Positions 17,706 to 26,364 of a stretch of 64,000 nt of DNA are shown one piece after another. The notes beneath the pieces are model-generated. The model was not told the origin of the DNA and ran no database searches. It saw only the letters and a list, made by a program, of their open reading frames with translations. The translations under genes were made by a program, and so were the position numbers. Position 1 is the stretch's first letter. Each line of letters opens with the position of its first letter. The DNA comes from Candidatus Dechloromonas phosphoritropha (lineage in GTDB: Bacteria; Pseudomonadota; Gammaproteobacteria; Burkholderiales; Rhodocyclaceae), in the NCBI GenBank assembly GCA_016722705.1, contig JADKGN010000004.1:1488001-1552000 (forward strand), in the 5' to 3' direction.

Positions 17706-18746
17706 ATGGTACGCATTATATCCGCGCTCATCCTGGCCGTGACGGCCGTTTGTGCATCGGCCGCCGAGCCCCTTAAGCTCGTCGAAAACCCCCCAGACCG
17801 CCACGTCGTCGTACGTGGCGATACGCTATGGGGAATCTCTGGCATGTTCCTCAAGGAGCCGTGGCGCTGGCCCGAAATCTGGAACATGAACCGCGAGGAA
17901 ATCAAGAATCCGCATCTGATCTATCCCGGACAGGTGGTCTACCTGGATCGGTCAGGCAAAACCCCGCGCCTGCGCCTCGGCAAGCCAGTCAAGTCCCGCA
18001 TCGGGACGACCAAGCTCGAACCTCAAATCTACTCCGACTCGTCGCAGCAGGCGATCCCGAGCATCCCGCCAAACCAGATCGAACCCTTCCTGTCCCAGCC
18101 ACTCGTCGTCGAGGAAGGCCAACTCGATGGCGGGCCACGCATTGTCGCCGGGCCCGAATACCGCGGCATGATGGGTAATGGCGATCCAGCCTTTGCCACC
18201 GGGATTCCCGATGCCAGCGTGTTACGCTGGAACGTTTTCCGTCCCGGCAAGCCGCTCACCGATCCGGATACCGGCAACGTCATCGGCTACGAAGCCTTTT
18301 TCCTCGGCAATGCCAATCTGGTGCAACCAGGGGAACCAGCGGTCCTCGAGATTACCGTGGCCAAGGAGGAGATCATGCGCGGCGACCGCCTGTTGCCGTC
18401 GCCGCCCGCCAATATTGTTTCCTATGTGCCGCATCGCCCGGATCACCAGGTTTCGGCACGGGTCATGACGATCTATGGCGGAGTCAGCGAAGGTGGTAGG
18501 GCCTCGATCGTCACCCTCAACCGCGGCAGGAACGACGGGCTTGAAATCGGCCATGTTCTCGCCTTGTTCCGCAATCGTATTTCCCAGGCGATCGATCAGG
18601 ACTCGATGCAACGTGTCGATACGCCGATTCCGGAAGAGCGTTACGCGCTGGTATTCGTCTTCCGGGTTTTCAACGGGGTTTCCTACGCGCTCGTCCTCGA
18701 GTCGTCCAAGCCCGTGACCATAGGTGATTTTGCACGGAACCCGTGA
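17706..18746 (+). CDS. Secreted LysM-domain protein
   Basis: 346 residues from the ATG at 17706, which gives the signal peptide MVRIISALILAVTAVCASAA and has GAGG 8 bases upstream. A LysM domain follows at about residues 32-80 (VVVRGDTLWGISGMFLKEPW ... NPHLIYPGQVVYL), which binds glycan strands of peptidoglycan. The remaining 260 residues are beta-rich, unrecognised, and typical of the LysM protein encoded before dprA in betaproteobacteria. Its stop overlaps the dprA start by 4 bases. It probably acts in the periplasm on the cell wall; no catalytic domain is visible. Confidence 0.88.
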   Translation: MVRIISALILAVTAVCASAAEPLKLVENPPDRHVVVRGDTLWGISGMFLKEPWRWPEIWNMNREEIKNPHLIYPGQVVYLDRSGKTPRLRLGKPVKSRIGTTKLEPQIYSDSSQQAIPSIPPNQIEPFLSQPLVVEEGQLDGGPRIVAGPEYRGMMGNGDPAFATGIPDASVLRWNVFRPGKPLTDPDTGNVIGYEAFFLGNANLVQPGEPAVLEITVAKEEIMRGDRLLPSPPANIVSYVPHRPDHQVSARVMTIYGGVSEGGRASIVTLNRGRNDGLEIGHVLALFRNRISQAIDQDSMQRVDTPIPEERYALVFVFRVFNGVSYALVLESSKPVTIGDFARNP

Positions 18747-19819
18747 TTGACAAGCAGGGGTTGGCCGCCTGGTTGCGACTGACCCTGATACCCGGTATCG
18801 GCGGCGAGACGCAGCGCAAGCTTCTCGCCGCTTTCGGTCTACCCGAGGCCGTCTTCACCGCCGGGCGCCTGGCGGCACGCGACGTCATCGGCGACCGCGC
18901 CGACCTGCTCTTCAATTTTGACCCAGGAGAAGCCGTCGACCGTAGCCTCGCTTGGGCCAGCCAGCCCGGCCAGCACATCCTGACCCTCGCGGACTCAATC
19001 TATCCAGAATCGCTGCTGGAGATTCCCGATCCGCCCAGCATCCTCTATGTTCGCGGCAATCCCGCCCTGCTCCATAACCGTGGCCTCGCCATCGTCGGCA
19101 GCCGCAACGCAACGCCCCAAGGCCTGCGGACGGCCGAGATATTTGCCAGAACGCTTGCCGCCAGAGGTCTGGTGATCGTCAGCGGTCTTGCCCTCGGGAT
19201 CGACGCCGCCGCCCATCGTGGCGCCCTCGCCGCTGAAGGTGGCACCATCGCCGTCATCGGGACCGGCGCCGACCGCGTCTACCCCGCGCGCAACAAGGAA
19301 CTCGCAATGGCGATTGCGCAGCAAGGGACCATCGTGTCCGAATTTCCGCTCGGCACGCCCGCCATCGCCGCCAACTTTCCGCGTCGCAACCGCATCATCT
19401 CGGGCTTGGCACGAGGTGTGCTGGTTGTCGAGGCTGCACTGGAGAGCGGCTCGCTGATCACCGCTCGTCTTGCCGCCGAACAGGGGCGCGAAGTCTTTGC
19501 GATTCCCGGGTCGATCCATTCCCCGGTCGCCCGCGGTTGTCACAGACTGATCAGGCAGGGCGCCAAACTGGTCGAAACGGCTCAGGACATTCTCGAAGAA
19601 CTCGGTGGTCATCCAGGGTCTCCCCACGTCCCCGAGGTCGCGGCAACAGCAGGCGACAGCGACATTCTCCAGGCACTCGGCCACGACCCCTGCGCGCTGG
19701 ACGACCTGGTTGACCGTACCGGAATCAGCGCCGACCAGTTGCTCGGCGACTTACTGACGCTGGAGCTCGATGGCCTGGTCGCCACCCTTCCCGGCAACCG
19801 CTACCAGCGCCTCACCTGA
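18743..19819 (+). CDS. dprA: DNA-processing protein DprA
   Basis: 358 residues with a GTG start inside the 4-base overlap with the LysM gene. The N-terminal SAM-like domain is followed by the Rossmann DprA core: GSRNATPQGLRTAEIFARTL, then VSGLALGIDAAAHRGAL and NFPRRNRIISGLARGVLVVEA. A C-terminal winged helix ends the protein (DDLVDRTGISADQLLGDLLTLELDGLV). DprA loads RecA on incoming single-stranded DNA in natural transformation. The smg/DUF494 gene that often follows dprA is absent; topB comes next after 75 bases. Confidence 0.95.
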   Translation: MIDKQGLAAWLRLTLIPGIGGETQRKLLAAFGLPEAVFTAGRLAARDVIGDRADLLFNFDPGEAVDRSLAWASQPGQHILTLADSIYPESLLEIPDPPSILYVRGNPALLHNRGLAIVGSRNATPQGLRTAEIFARTLAARGLVIVSGLALGIDAAAHRGALAAEGGTIAVIGTGADRVYPARNKELAMAIAQQGTIVSEFPLGTPAIAANFPRRNRIISGLARGVLVVEAALESGSLITARLAAEQGREVFAIPGSIHSPVARGCHRLIRQGAKLVETAQDILEELGGHPGSPHVPEVAATAGDSDILQALGHDPCALDDLVDRTGISADQLLGDLLTLELDGLVATLPGNRYQRLT

Positions 19820-19894
19820 TTCCATTAATAGAGACGTCTTGCCAAGCCGCGCACGAGGCACTTATCATGCGCCGGAATCCAACAGGCCGAGTAC

Positions 19895-22414
19895 ATGACA
19901 AAAAGACTGATCATCGCTGAAAAACCCTCCGTCGCCGCCGATATCGCCAAGGCGCTGGGGGGCTTTATCAAGCACGACGACTATTTCGAGAGCGATTCGC
20001 ACGTGCTCTCCTCGGCCATCGGCCACTTGCTGGAACTTGCCTGCCCGGAGGAATTCGAGGTCAAGCGCGGCAAGTGGTCGTTCTCCCACCTGCCGGTGAT
20101 CCCGCCTCACTTCGCCCTGTCGCCAATCGAGAAGACCGAGTCGCGGCTCAAGCTTCTCAACAGACTGATCAAGCGTAAGGATGTCGATGGCCTGATCAAT
20201 GCCTGTGACGCGGGGCGGGAAGGAGAATTGATCTTCAATTACATCGCACAAAACTCAAAAACCACCAAGCCGGTTCAGCGCCTTTGGTTGCAGTCGATGA
20301 CCCAGGGCGCCATTCGTGACGGTTTTTCACGCTTGCGCAATGGTCAGGAAATGCAGGGCCTCGGCGATGCCGCCGTCTGCCGTTCGGAATCCGACTGGCT
20401 GGTCGGCATCAACGGCACGCGGGCGATGACCGCCTTCAACTCCAAGACTGGCGGCTTCCACCTGACCACCGTCGGCCGCGTCCAGACGCCGACGCTGGCT
20501 ATCGTCGTCGAACGCGAACGTAAAATTCGCAAATTCATACCACGCGCCTATTGGGAAGTCGAGGCGGAATTCGCCGCCAAAGCCGGCAACTATGCCGGCA
20601 AGTGGTTCGACGAAACTTACAAGGGTAAGGACGAAGACGAACACGCGCGCGCCGACCGCCTGTGGGAACAAACCCGGGCCGAAGCCATTCGCGCTGCCAC
20701 ACTAGGCAAGTCGGGTATCGTCAGCGAGGAAGCCAAGCCGGAAACCCGGCTTTCACCCCTGCTTTTCGACCTGACCAGCCTGCAGCGTGAAGCCAACAGT
20801 CGCTTCGGCTTCTCGGCCAAAACCACGTTATCGCTGGCCCAGTCGCTCTACGAAAAGCACAAGGTCCTGACTTATCCGCGGACCGATGCGCGCTGCCTGC
20901 CGGAAGACTATATACCGACGGTCAAAGAGACGCTGGCAGTATTGACCGGCCAAGGCGCCGGCAAGGGCCACGACGAGGTTCTGCTCGCCCTTTACGCACC
21001 GTTCGCACACCAGATCCTGGCCCGCAACTGGGTCCATCCGAATAAACGCATCTTCAACAATGCCAAGATTAGCGACCACTTCGCCATCATCCCGACGCCG
21101 CAGGCGCCGAAAAATCTGAACGAACTTGAACAGAAACTCTACGATTTTGTCGTCAGGCGTTTCCTGTCGGTCTTCTTCCCGGCCGCTGAGTTTCTCGTCA
21201 CTACCCGCATCACCCGCGTCGAAGGCCATCCCTTCAAGACCGAGGGCAAGGTGCTGGTCAATCCGGGTTGGCTCGCTGTGCACGGTAAGGAGGCGCAGGA
21301 AGGCGGCGAAGGCAACCTGGTTGCGGTCGACGCCGAAGAAAAGGTAAAAACCGAGGAAGTCACCGTCAAGGCCAACGAAACCAAACCGCCCCCACGCTAC
21401 TCCGAAGCGACGCTGCTGTCGGCCATGGAAGGTGCCGGCAAAATGGTCGACGACGAGGAACTGAAGGCGGCGATGGCCGGCCGTGGCCTCGGCACACCAG
21501 CCACCCGTGCCCAGATCATCGAAAACCTGATCGGTGAGCAGTACATGCATCGTGAAGGCCGCGAGTTGATCCCGACAGCCAAAGCCTTCTCGCTGATGAC
21601 ACTCCTCACCGGTCTAGGAATCAACGAATTGACCCAGCCCGAACTGACCGGCGACTGGGAATGGAAGCTTGGCCGCATCGAGAAGGGGGAATTCACGCGC
21701 ATCGAATTCATGCGCGAGATCGCCGAGATGACCCGGCACATGGTCGAGCGCGCGAAGAGTTACGAAGCCGATACCATCCCCGGCGACTTCGGCGTGTTGA
21801 CCGCACCCTGCCCGCGCTGCGGCGGCCAGATTCGCGAGACCTACAAGAAGTTTCAGTGCGGCGGCTGCGACTATTCCTTGTGGAAAATCGTTGCCGGCCG
21901 CCAGTTCGAGCCGGCTGAGATCGACACCCTGATCACCGAGAAGGAGATCGGCCCACTGAGCGGTTTCCGCAACAGAATGGGGCGCGCCTTCACTGCCGCC
22001 ATCAGGCTGAACGGCAACATGGAGCCCGAATTCGACTTCGGACAACCCCGAGCGGGAGAGAACGACGAAGCGGAAACAATCGACTTCCCAGCGGAGCAGA
22101 GCCTGGGCAAGTGCCCCAAGTGCGCCGCGGGCGTCTTCGAGCATGGGACTGCCTATGTCTGCGAAAAATCGGTCGGGGCGGCCAAGACCTGCGACTTCCG
22201 CTCGGGCAAGATCATTCTGCAGCAACCCATCGATTCCGAGCAGATGACGAAACTTCTGGCCGAGGGCAGGACCGATCTGCTGAGAGGCTTTATTTCCAAC
22301 CGTACGCGCCGCAAGTTCTCAGCCTACCTCATCGTTCAGGAAGGCAAGGTCGGCTTCGAGTTCGAGAAGAAGGCGCCGGTCAAAAAACCCGCTGTGATGA
22401 AATCGAGTACTTGA
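19895..22414 (+). CDS. topB: DNA topoisomerase III (type IA)
   Basis: 839 residues. The Toprim domain begins MTKRLIIAEKPSVAADIAKALGG with DAGREGELIF near residue 106; the active-site tyrosine lies in LTYPRTDARCLP near residue 328, and GLGTPATRAQIIENLI is also conserved. The C-terminus carries a four-cysteine finger (CPRCGGQ ... CGGCDYS) and a second cysteine-rich repeat (CPKC ... C ... C). It relaxes or decatenates DNA through single-strand passage. Length and N-terminus favour TopB over TopA. Confidence 0.94.
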   Translation: MTKRLIIAEKPSVAADIAKALGGFIKHDDYFESDSHVLSSAIGHLLELACPEEFEVKRGKWSFSHLPVIPPHFALSPIEKTESRLKLLNRLIKRKDVDGLINACDAGREGELIFNYIAQNSKTTKPVQRLWLQSMTQGAIRDGFSRLRNGQEMQGLGDAAVCRSESDWLVGINGTRAMTAFNSKTGGFHLTTVGRVQTPTLAIVVERERKIRKFIPRAYWEVEAEFAAKAGNYAGKWFDETYKGKDEDEHARADRLWEQTRAEAIRAATLGKSGIVSEEAKPETRLSPLLFDLTSLQREANSRFGFSAKTTLSLAQSLYEKHKVLTYPRTDARCLPEDYIPTVKETLAVLTGQGAGKGHDEVLLALYAPFAHQILARNWVHPNKRIFNNAKISDHFAIIPTPQAPKNLNELEQKLYDFVVRRFLSVFFPAAEFLVTTRITRVEGHPFKTEGKVLVNPGWLAVHGKEAQEGGEGNLVAVDAEEKVKTEEVTVKANETKPPPRYSEATLLSAMEGAGKMVDDEELKAAMAGRGLGTPATRAQIIENLIGEQYMHREGRELIPTAKAFSLMTLLTGLGINELTQPELTGDWEWKLGRIEKGEFTRIEFMREIAEMTRHMVERAKSYEADTIPGDFGVLTAPCPRCGGQIRETYKKFQCGGCDYSLWKIVAGRQFEPAEIDTLITEKEIGPLSGFRNRMGRAFTAAIRLNGNMEPEFDFGQPRAGENDEAETIDFPAEQSLGKCPKCAAGVFEHGTAYVCEKSVGAAKTCDFRSGKIILQQPIDSEQMTKLLAEGRTDLLRGFISNRTRRKFSAYLIVQEGKVGFEFEKKAPVKKPAVMKSST

Positions 22415-22458
22415 TTCATCGCATGAGCGATCGACGGACGTCGTCGTGGTTGGCTCTC

Positions 22459-22474
22459 CGTTCCACGTGAAACC
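22459..22474. promoter_or_regulatory. parS-like ParB-binding site
   Basis: CGTTCCACGTGAAACC is identical over 16 bases to the site at 2336 and differs from the parS consensus only at the outermost bases. It lies in the short gap between the convergent topB and oxyR genes, so unlike the other two it is intergenic. Confidence 0.85.
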
Positions 22475-22477
22475 TAA

Positions 22478-23392
22478 TCAACGGACAGCCGTCGCTCCCG
22501 GCAACTGGCAGGACAACAGCGCAGCACGGACGGCGTCGATCGCCTGCGGCCGCGGAAAGGTCACCCGCCAGACGAGTCCGACCGTCCGCGAGGGGGACTC
22601 TCCCGAAAATGGCAGCACTCTGACCATCGACTCCCTGTCCACGAGCGGATCAGCCGCCGTGCTCGGCATAACTGCCACCCCGGCGCCACTCGCCACCATG
22701 TAGCGGATCGTTTCCAGCGAGCCACCCTCCAGCGAGTGCTCGAGCGCATCGGGTCCGCTCAGTCGCGGGCAGGACTCCAGCACCTGGTCGCGAAAGCAGT
22801 TCCCTTGGCCGAGCAGCAGCAGATTCTCGCCATCCAGTTCGTCCGGTGCGATGGACATCCGTGGAACCCAGGAATGTCCTGCCGGAACGACGATACGGAA
22901 CGGCTCGGTGTAGACCGGCTGGGCCACCAGGCCGGGTTCGGCGAACGGCAAGGCGATGACGATGACGTCCAGCTCGCCGGCCTTCAGCGCCGGAATCAGG
23001 CTCGCCGTAAAATCCTCCTTGAGGAACAGTGGCATCTTCGGCGCCTGCCGGTGCAATGCCGGAATCAGTTGCGGCAGTAGATAGGGCGCAATGGTATAGA
23101 TGATGCCAACACGCAACTGCCCGCTCATCGGATCCCCCGTCGCCTCGGCGATCTCCTCCAGGCGTACCGCCTCTTCCAGAACGCGCCGCGCCTGCGCGAC
23201 GATGCGCTCGCCGAGAGCGGTGATCCGGACATCGGAAACAGTCCGCTCGAACAGCGCGGCCCCGAGTTGTCCCTCGACCTTCTTCAATGCCACGGAGAGA
23301 GTCGGCTGGCTGACATGGCAGGCCTCGGCGGCCCTCCCGAAATGACGCTCGCGGGCGAGCGAGACGATGTAACGCATTTCCGTCAGGGTCAT
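22478..23392 (-). CDS. oxyR: Hydrogen-peroxide sensor OxyR, LysR family
   Basis: 304 residues. The N-terminal LysR helix-turn-helix includes HFGRAAEACHVSQPTLSVALKKVE. Cysteines fall at positions 199 and 208 in NCFRDQVLESC, exactly matching the redox pair and numbering of E. coli OxyR, so it should form the peroxide-sensing disulfide. The ATG at 23392 gives the usual MTLTEMRYIV start and overlaps the rsuA stop by 4 bases. No catalase or ahpC gene is nearby; regulation by the rsuA transcript is implied. Confidence 0.95.
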   Translation of the reverse strand: MTLTEMRYIVSLARERHFGRAAEACHVSQPTLSVALKKVEGQLGAALFERTVSDVRITALGERIVAQARRVLEEAVRLEEIAEATGDPMSGQLRVGIIYTIAPYLLPQLIPALHRQAPKMPLFLKEDFTASLIPALKAGELDVIVIALPFAEPGLVAQPVYTEPFRIVVPAGHSWVPRMSIAPDELDGENLLLLGQGNCFRDQVLESCPRLSGPDALEHSLEGGSLETIRYMVASGAGVAVMPSTAADPLVDRESMVRVLPFSGESPSRTVGLVWRVTFPRPQAIDAVRAALLSCQLPGATAVR

Positions 23393-24096
23393 CGCGAATA
23401 TCCCAGTTTTTCGAGGTCGACCGCAACAAGCCAGCGCCATTCACCGGGTTGCAGGCTGGTAGGTAGCGAAAGCTCGCCGACCGCCTCCCGATGCAGTGCC
23501 TCGACACGATTGCCGGCTGCCGCGACCATGCGCTTAACCTGATGATACTTGCCGCTAGTCAGGGTCAGGCGCAGCAAATTTGCACCGGCCTTTTCGCAGG
23601 CTGCTGCCGCAATCGGCTCGGGTTCGTCGTTCAAAAGCACACCGGAGAGCAGGCGGCCGATCTGCTCCTGGTCGACCGGGTGCTTCGTCGAGGCCAGATA
23701 GACCTTCGGCACCTTGCGTTTGGCGGAAGAAATGGCGTGGTTCAGTTGGCCGTCGTCAGTGACCAGCAACAGGCCGCTCGTATCCGCGTCGAGCCGCCCG
23801 ATAGGCTGTACGCCACGCTCCCGGAGAGGGGGCGGCAACAGGTAAAGGACGCTCGGATGATGCTGTGGCTTGCGCGAGCACTCGTAGCCGAGCGGCTTGT
23901 GAAGCATCAGGGTGACAAACTCGGCGTAGGGCCAGTCGATGCCATCGACGGTTAGCACCAGCCCGGCGCAATCGATATCGGTGAAGGGATCTCCGTGGGG
24001 CAGTCCATTGACCGCGACTCGCCCGTCCCAGCAGAGCGCCCGGCATTCCTTGCGGGTGCCGAATCCATGCTTCTGGAGGATTCGATCAAGTTGCAT
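23389..24096 (-). CDS. rsuA: 16S rRNA pseudouridine(516) synthase
   Basis: 235 residues. An S4 RNA-binding domain (1-60) begins MQLDRILQKHGFGTRKECRALCWDGRVAVNG, then the RsuA/RluB catalytic motif PIGRLDADTSGLLLVTDDG carries the catalytic aspartate, with KVPKVYLAS and KYHQVKRMVAAAG following. It isomerises U516 in 16S rRNA. It is transcribed ahead of oxyR with a 4-base overlap and is divergent from the DUF1857 gene. Confidence 0.93.
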   Translation of the reverse strand: MQLDRILQKHGFGTRKECRALCWDGRVAVNGLPHGDPFTDIDCAGLVLTVDGIDWPYAEFVTLMLHKPLGYECSRKPQHHPSVLYLLPPPLRERGVQPIGRLDADTSGLLLVTDDGQLNHAISSAKRKVPKVYLASTKHPVDQEQIGRLLSGVLLNDEPEPIAAAACEKAGANLLRLTLTSGKYHQVKRMVAAAGNRVEALHREAVGELSLPTSLQPGEWRWLVAVDLEKLGYSR

Positions 24097-24119
24097 GGCG
24101 TCGATGTTAGCATTGACGC

Positions 24120-24590
24120 GTGAAATTCGAGCATCTGATCCAGGTCAACGATCCGCAAAACCCCCTGATCCCGCCGCTCAGCCGTCAGCAGGTCTGGCAG
24201 GGTCTGCTCCACCGTGTCGAAGACTCCGTTCCCTTCCTGCCAGGGCTGGAATCATGCGTCATCATCGAACGCCGTGCCCACGCTCTGCTGCGCCAGCTCG
24301 ATTTCGGCCCGGCGGTAATTCAGGATCGCGTCACGCTGGTCGATGCACACTGGGTCCGTTTCGAAATCCAGCCGTCGCCTACCCACCCCGGCGGCAGCCT
24401 GACCATCACAATCGAGGAGCCTGAACCGGCATTCCTCTTCCTGCGCTTTACCTACCAGACGACGCTGGCCAGCGGACCGGATTCGGAAGACTGCGCCTAC
24501 ATCGAATACGTCAAGTCCGCCTACCATCAGTCCGCCGTGGACTGCGTGCAGCTGATCCGCACCTTTGCCGCAGGCGGCATGCCGCAATAG
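24120..24590 (+). CDS. DUF1857 (AtaL-like, SRPBCC fold) protein
   Basis: 156 residues from a GTG at 24120. The pattern FEHLIQVNDPQNPLIPPLSRQQVWQGLLHRVEDSVPFLPGL is the typical N-terminus of DUF1857 proteins, which adopt the START/SRPBCC helix-grip fold and may bind a small hydrophobic ligand. Only 23 bases separate it from the divergent rsuA start, and its stop abuts the ybiT stop. The biological role is unknown. Confidence 0.8.
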   Translation: MKFEHLIQVNDPQNPLIPPLSRQQVWQGLLHRVEDSVPFLPGLESCVIIERRAHALLRQLDFGPAVIQDRVTLVDAHWVRFEIQPSPTHPGGSLTITIEEPEPAFLFLRFTYQTTLASGPDSEDCAYIEYVKSAYHQSAVDCVQLIRTFAAGGMPQ

Positions 24591-26213
24591 TCAGTTCACG
24601 CCCAGGCTTGCCAGGTAGTCTTCGTAACCGCCAAGGTAATCGACGATCTTGCCATCGCCCTTGACCTCAAAGACACGGGTCGCCAGCGAGGACACGAATT
24701 CCCGGTCGTGCGAGACGAAGACCAGAGTTCCGGGAAATTTCTCAAGCCCGGTGTTGAGCGATTCGATCGATTCCATGTCGAGGTGGTTGGTCGGTTCATC
24801 CATGATCAGCACGTTCGAATGGAGCAGCATCAGCTTGCCGAACAGCATGCGCCCCTGCTCGCCGCCGGAAATCACGTTGACCGGCTTCTTCACCTCGTCC
24901 CCCGAGAAAAGTAGACGCCCCAGCGTGCCGCGAATCAGCGTCTCGACGTCGCCACCATCGTAGCCACCGGCGCGGACATAGCCGGAAATCCACTGCGTCA
25001 GACTCGTTTCGGAGCTGAACAGCGCCGAGTGATCCTGCGGGTAGTAACCGAGCCTCGCCTTCTCCGCCCACTTGAACGCGCCGAACTGCGGTTGCAGCTC
25101 GCCCACCAGCAGCCGCAGCAGGGTCGTCTTGCCGACCCCGTTCTCACCAATAACGGCAACCTTTTCGCCTGCGTTGATCGTGAAACCAAGATTGCTGAAA
25201 ATCTTGCGCGGCGCTCCCTCATAGGCGAAGGAGACCCTTTCGACCTCGACCGCCTGCCGGTGAAGCTTGTCCTTGTCGTCGAAGTCAAAGCGGATCCACG
25301 GGTACTGGCGGGATGATGGCTTGACGTCTTCCGGCTTCAGCTTGTCGATCAGCTTGACGCGGCTTGTCGCCTGCTTCGCCTTCGAGGCATTGGCCGAAAA
25401 GCGGCGGACGAAGGTCTGCAGTTCCGCGATGCGTTCCTTGGCCTTCGCATTGGCACTCGACTGGCGTTCGCGTGCCTGGGTCGACGCTTCCATGAAGTCG
25501 TCGTAATTTCCAGGGTAGACGGTGATCCTGCCGTAATCGAGGTCGGCCATGTGAGTGCAGACCTGATTCAGAAAGTGGCGGTCGTGCGAGATGATGATCA
25601 TCGTCGACTCGCGATTGTTCAGAATATCCTCCAGCCAGCGAATTGTGTTGATATCGAGGTTGTTGGTCGGCTCGTCGAGCAGCAGGATGTCCGGATTGGC
25701 AAACAGCGCCTGACACAGCAGGACGCGCAGCTTCCAGCCCGGCGCGACTTCGCGCATCGGACCGTTGTGCTGCCCGATCGGAATGCCGGCCCCCATCAGG
25801 AGTTCGCCGGCGCGTGATTCAGCGGTATAGCCATCGTACTCGGCGAACCTGGCTTCGAGCTCGGCGGCGTGCATGTAATCGTCTTCGGACGCCTCCGGGC
25901 TGGCGTAGATCGCATCCTTCTCGCTCATGCACGCCCACATTTCCTCGTGGCCCATCAGCACGACGTCGAGAACGCGAACGTCCTCGTACGCGAACTGGTC
26001 CTGCCGGAGATACGCCATGCGCTCATGCTTCTCCTTCGAGACATTGCCCGCCGACGCCTCCAGCGCGCCGTACAGGATCTTCATGAAAGTCGACTTGCCC
26101 GCCCCATTGGCGCCAATCAGGCCATAGCGGTAGCCTTCGCCGAACTTGACGTTGACGTTCTCGAACAGGGGTTTGGCCCCGAACTGCAGGGCAATGTTGG
26201 CGGCGACAAGCAC
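24591..26213 (-). CDS. ybiT: ABC-F ATPase, YbiT type
   Basis: 540 residues with two ATP-binding cassettes and no membrane segments. Walker A motifs are GANGAGKST (about residue 34) and GENGVGKTT (about residue 350). The first signature is degenerate (APGWKLRVLL) and the second is ISGGEQGRML; Walker B motifs are LLLDEPTNNLD and LIMDEPTNHLD. Start (MLVAANIALQFG), length and the modified first signature match YbiT. ABC-F proteins bind the ribosomal E site to resolve stalled translation. Confidence 0.93.
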   Translation of the reverse strand: MLVAANIALQFGAKPLFENVNVKFGEGYRYGLIGANGAGKSTFMKILYGALEASAGNVSKEKHERMAYLRQDQFAYEDVRVLDVVLMGHEEMWACMSEKDAIYASPEASEDDYMHAAELEARFAEYDGYTAESRAGELLMGAGIPIGQHNGPMREVAPGWKLRVLLCQALFANPDILLLDEPTNNLDINTIRWLEDILNNRESTMIIISHDRHFLNQVCTHMADLDYGRITVYPGNYDDFMEASTQARERQSSANAKAKERIAELQTFVRRFSANASKAKQATSRVKLIDKLKPEDVKPSSRQYPWIRFDFDDKDKLHRQAVEVERVSFAYEGAPRKIFSNLGFTINAGEKVAVIGENGVGKTTLLRLLVGELQPQFGAFKWAEKARLGYYPQDHSALFSSETSLTQWISGYVRAGGYDGGDVETLIRGTLGRLLFSGDEVKKPVNVISGGEQGRMLFGKLMLLHSNVLIMDEPTNHLDMESIESLNTGLEKFPGTLVFVSHDREFVSSLATRVFEVKGDGKIVDYLGGYEDYLASLGVN

Positions 26214-26364
26214 GGCGATTCCGATCTGCTGGTTGGATGTAGGACGAAGTGCTGGATTTTACCTGCTTTCAAGGAGTTGACCGCGAATCGGAGCCCCGCG
26301 CCAATGCCCTGCGGTGTAACATTCACCCCGACAGTTACGCGCCTTGCTGGCACCGATACAGCCC

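Noticed and set aside
19820..19894. smg (DUF494) gene expected after dprA
   Set aside because: Only 75 bases separate dprA and topB, and no reading frame fits.
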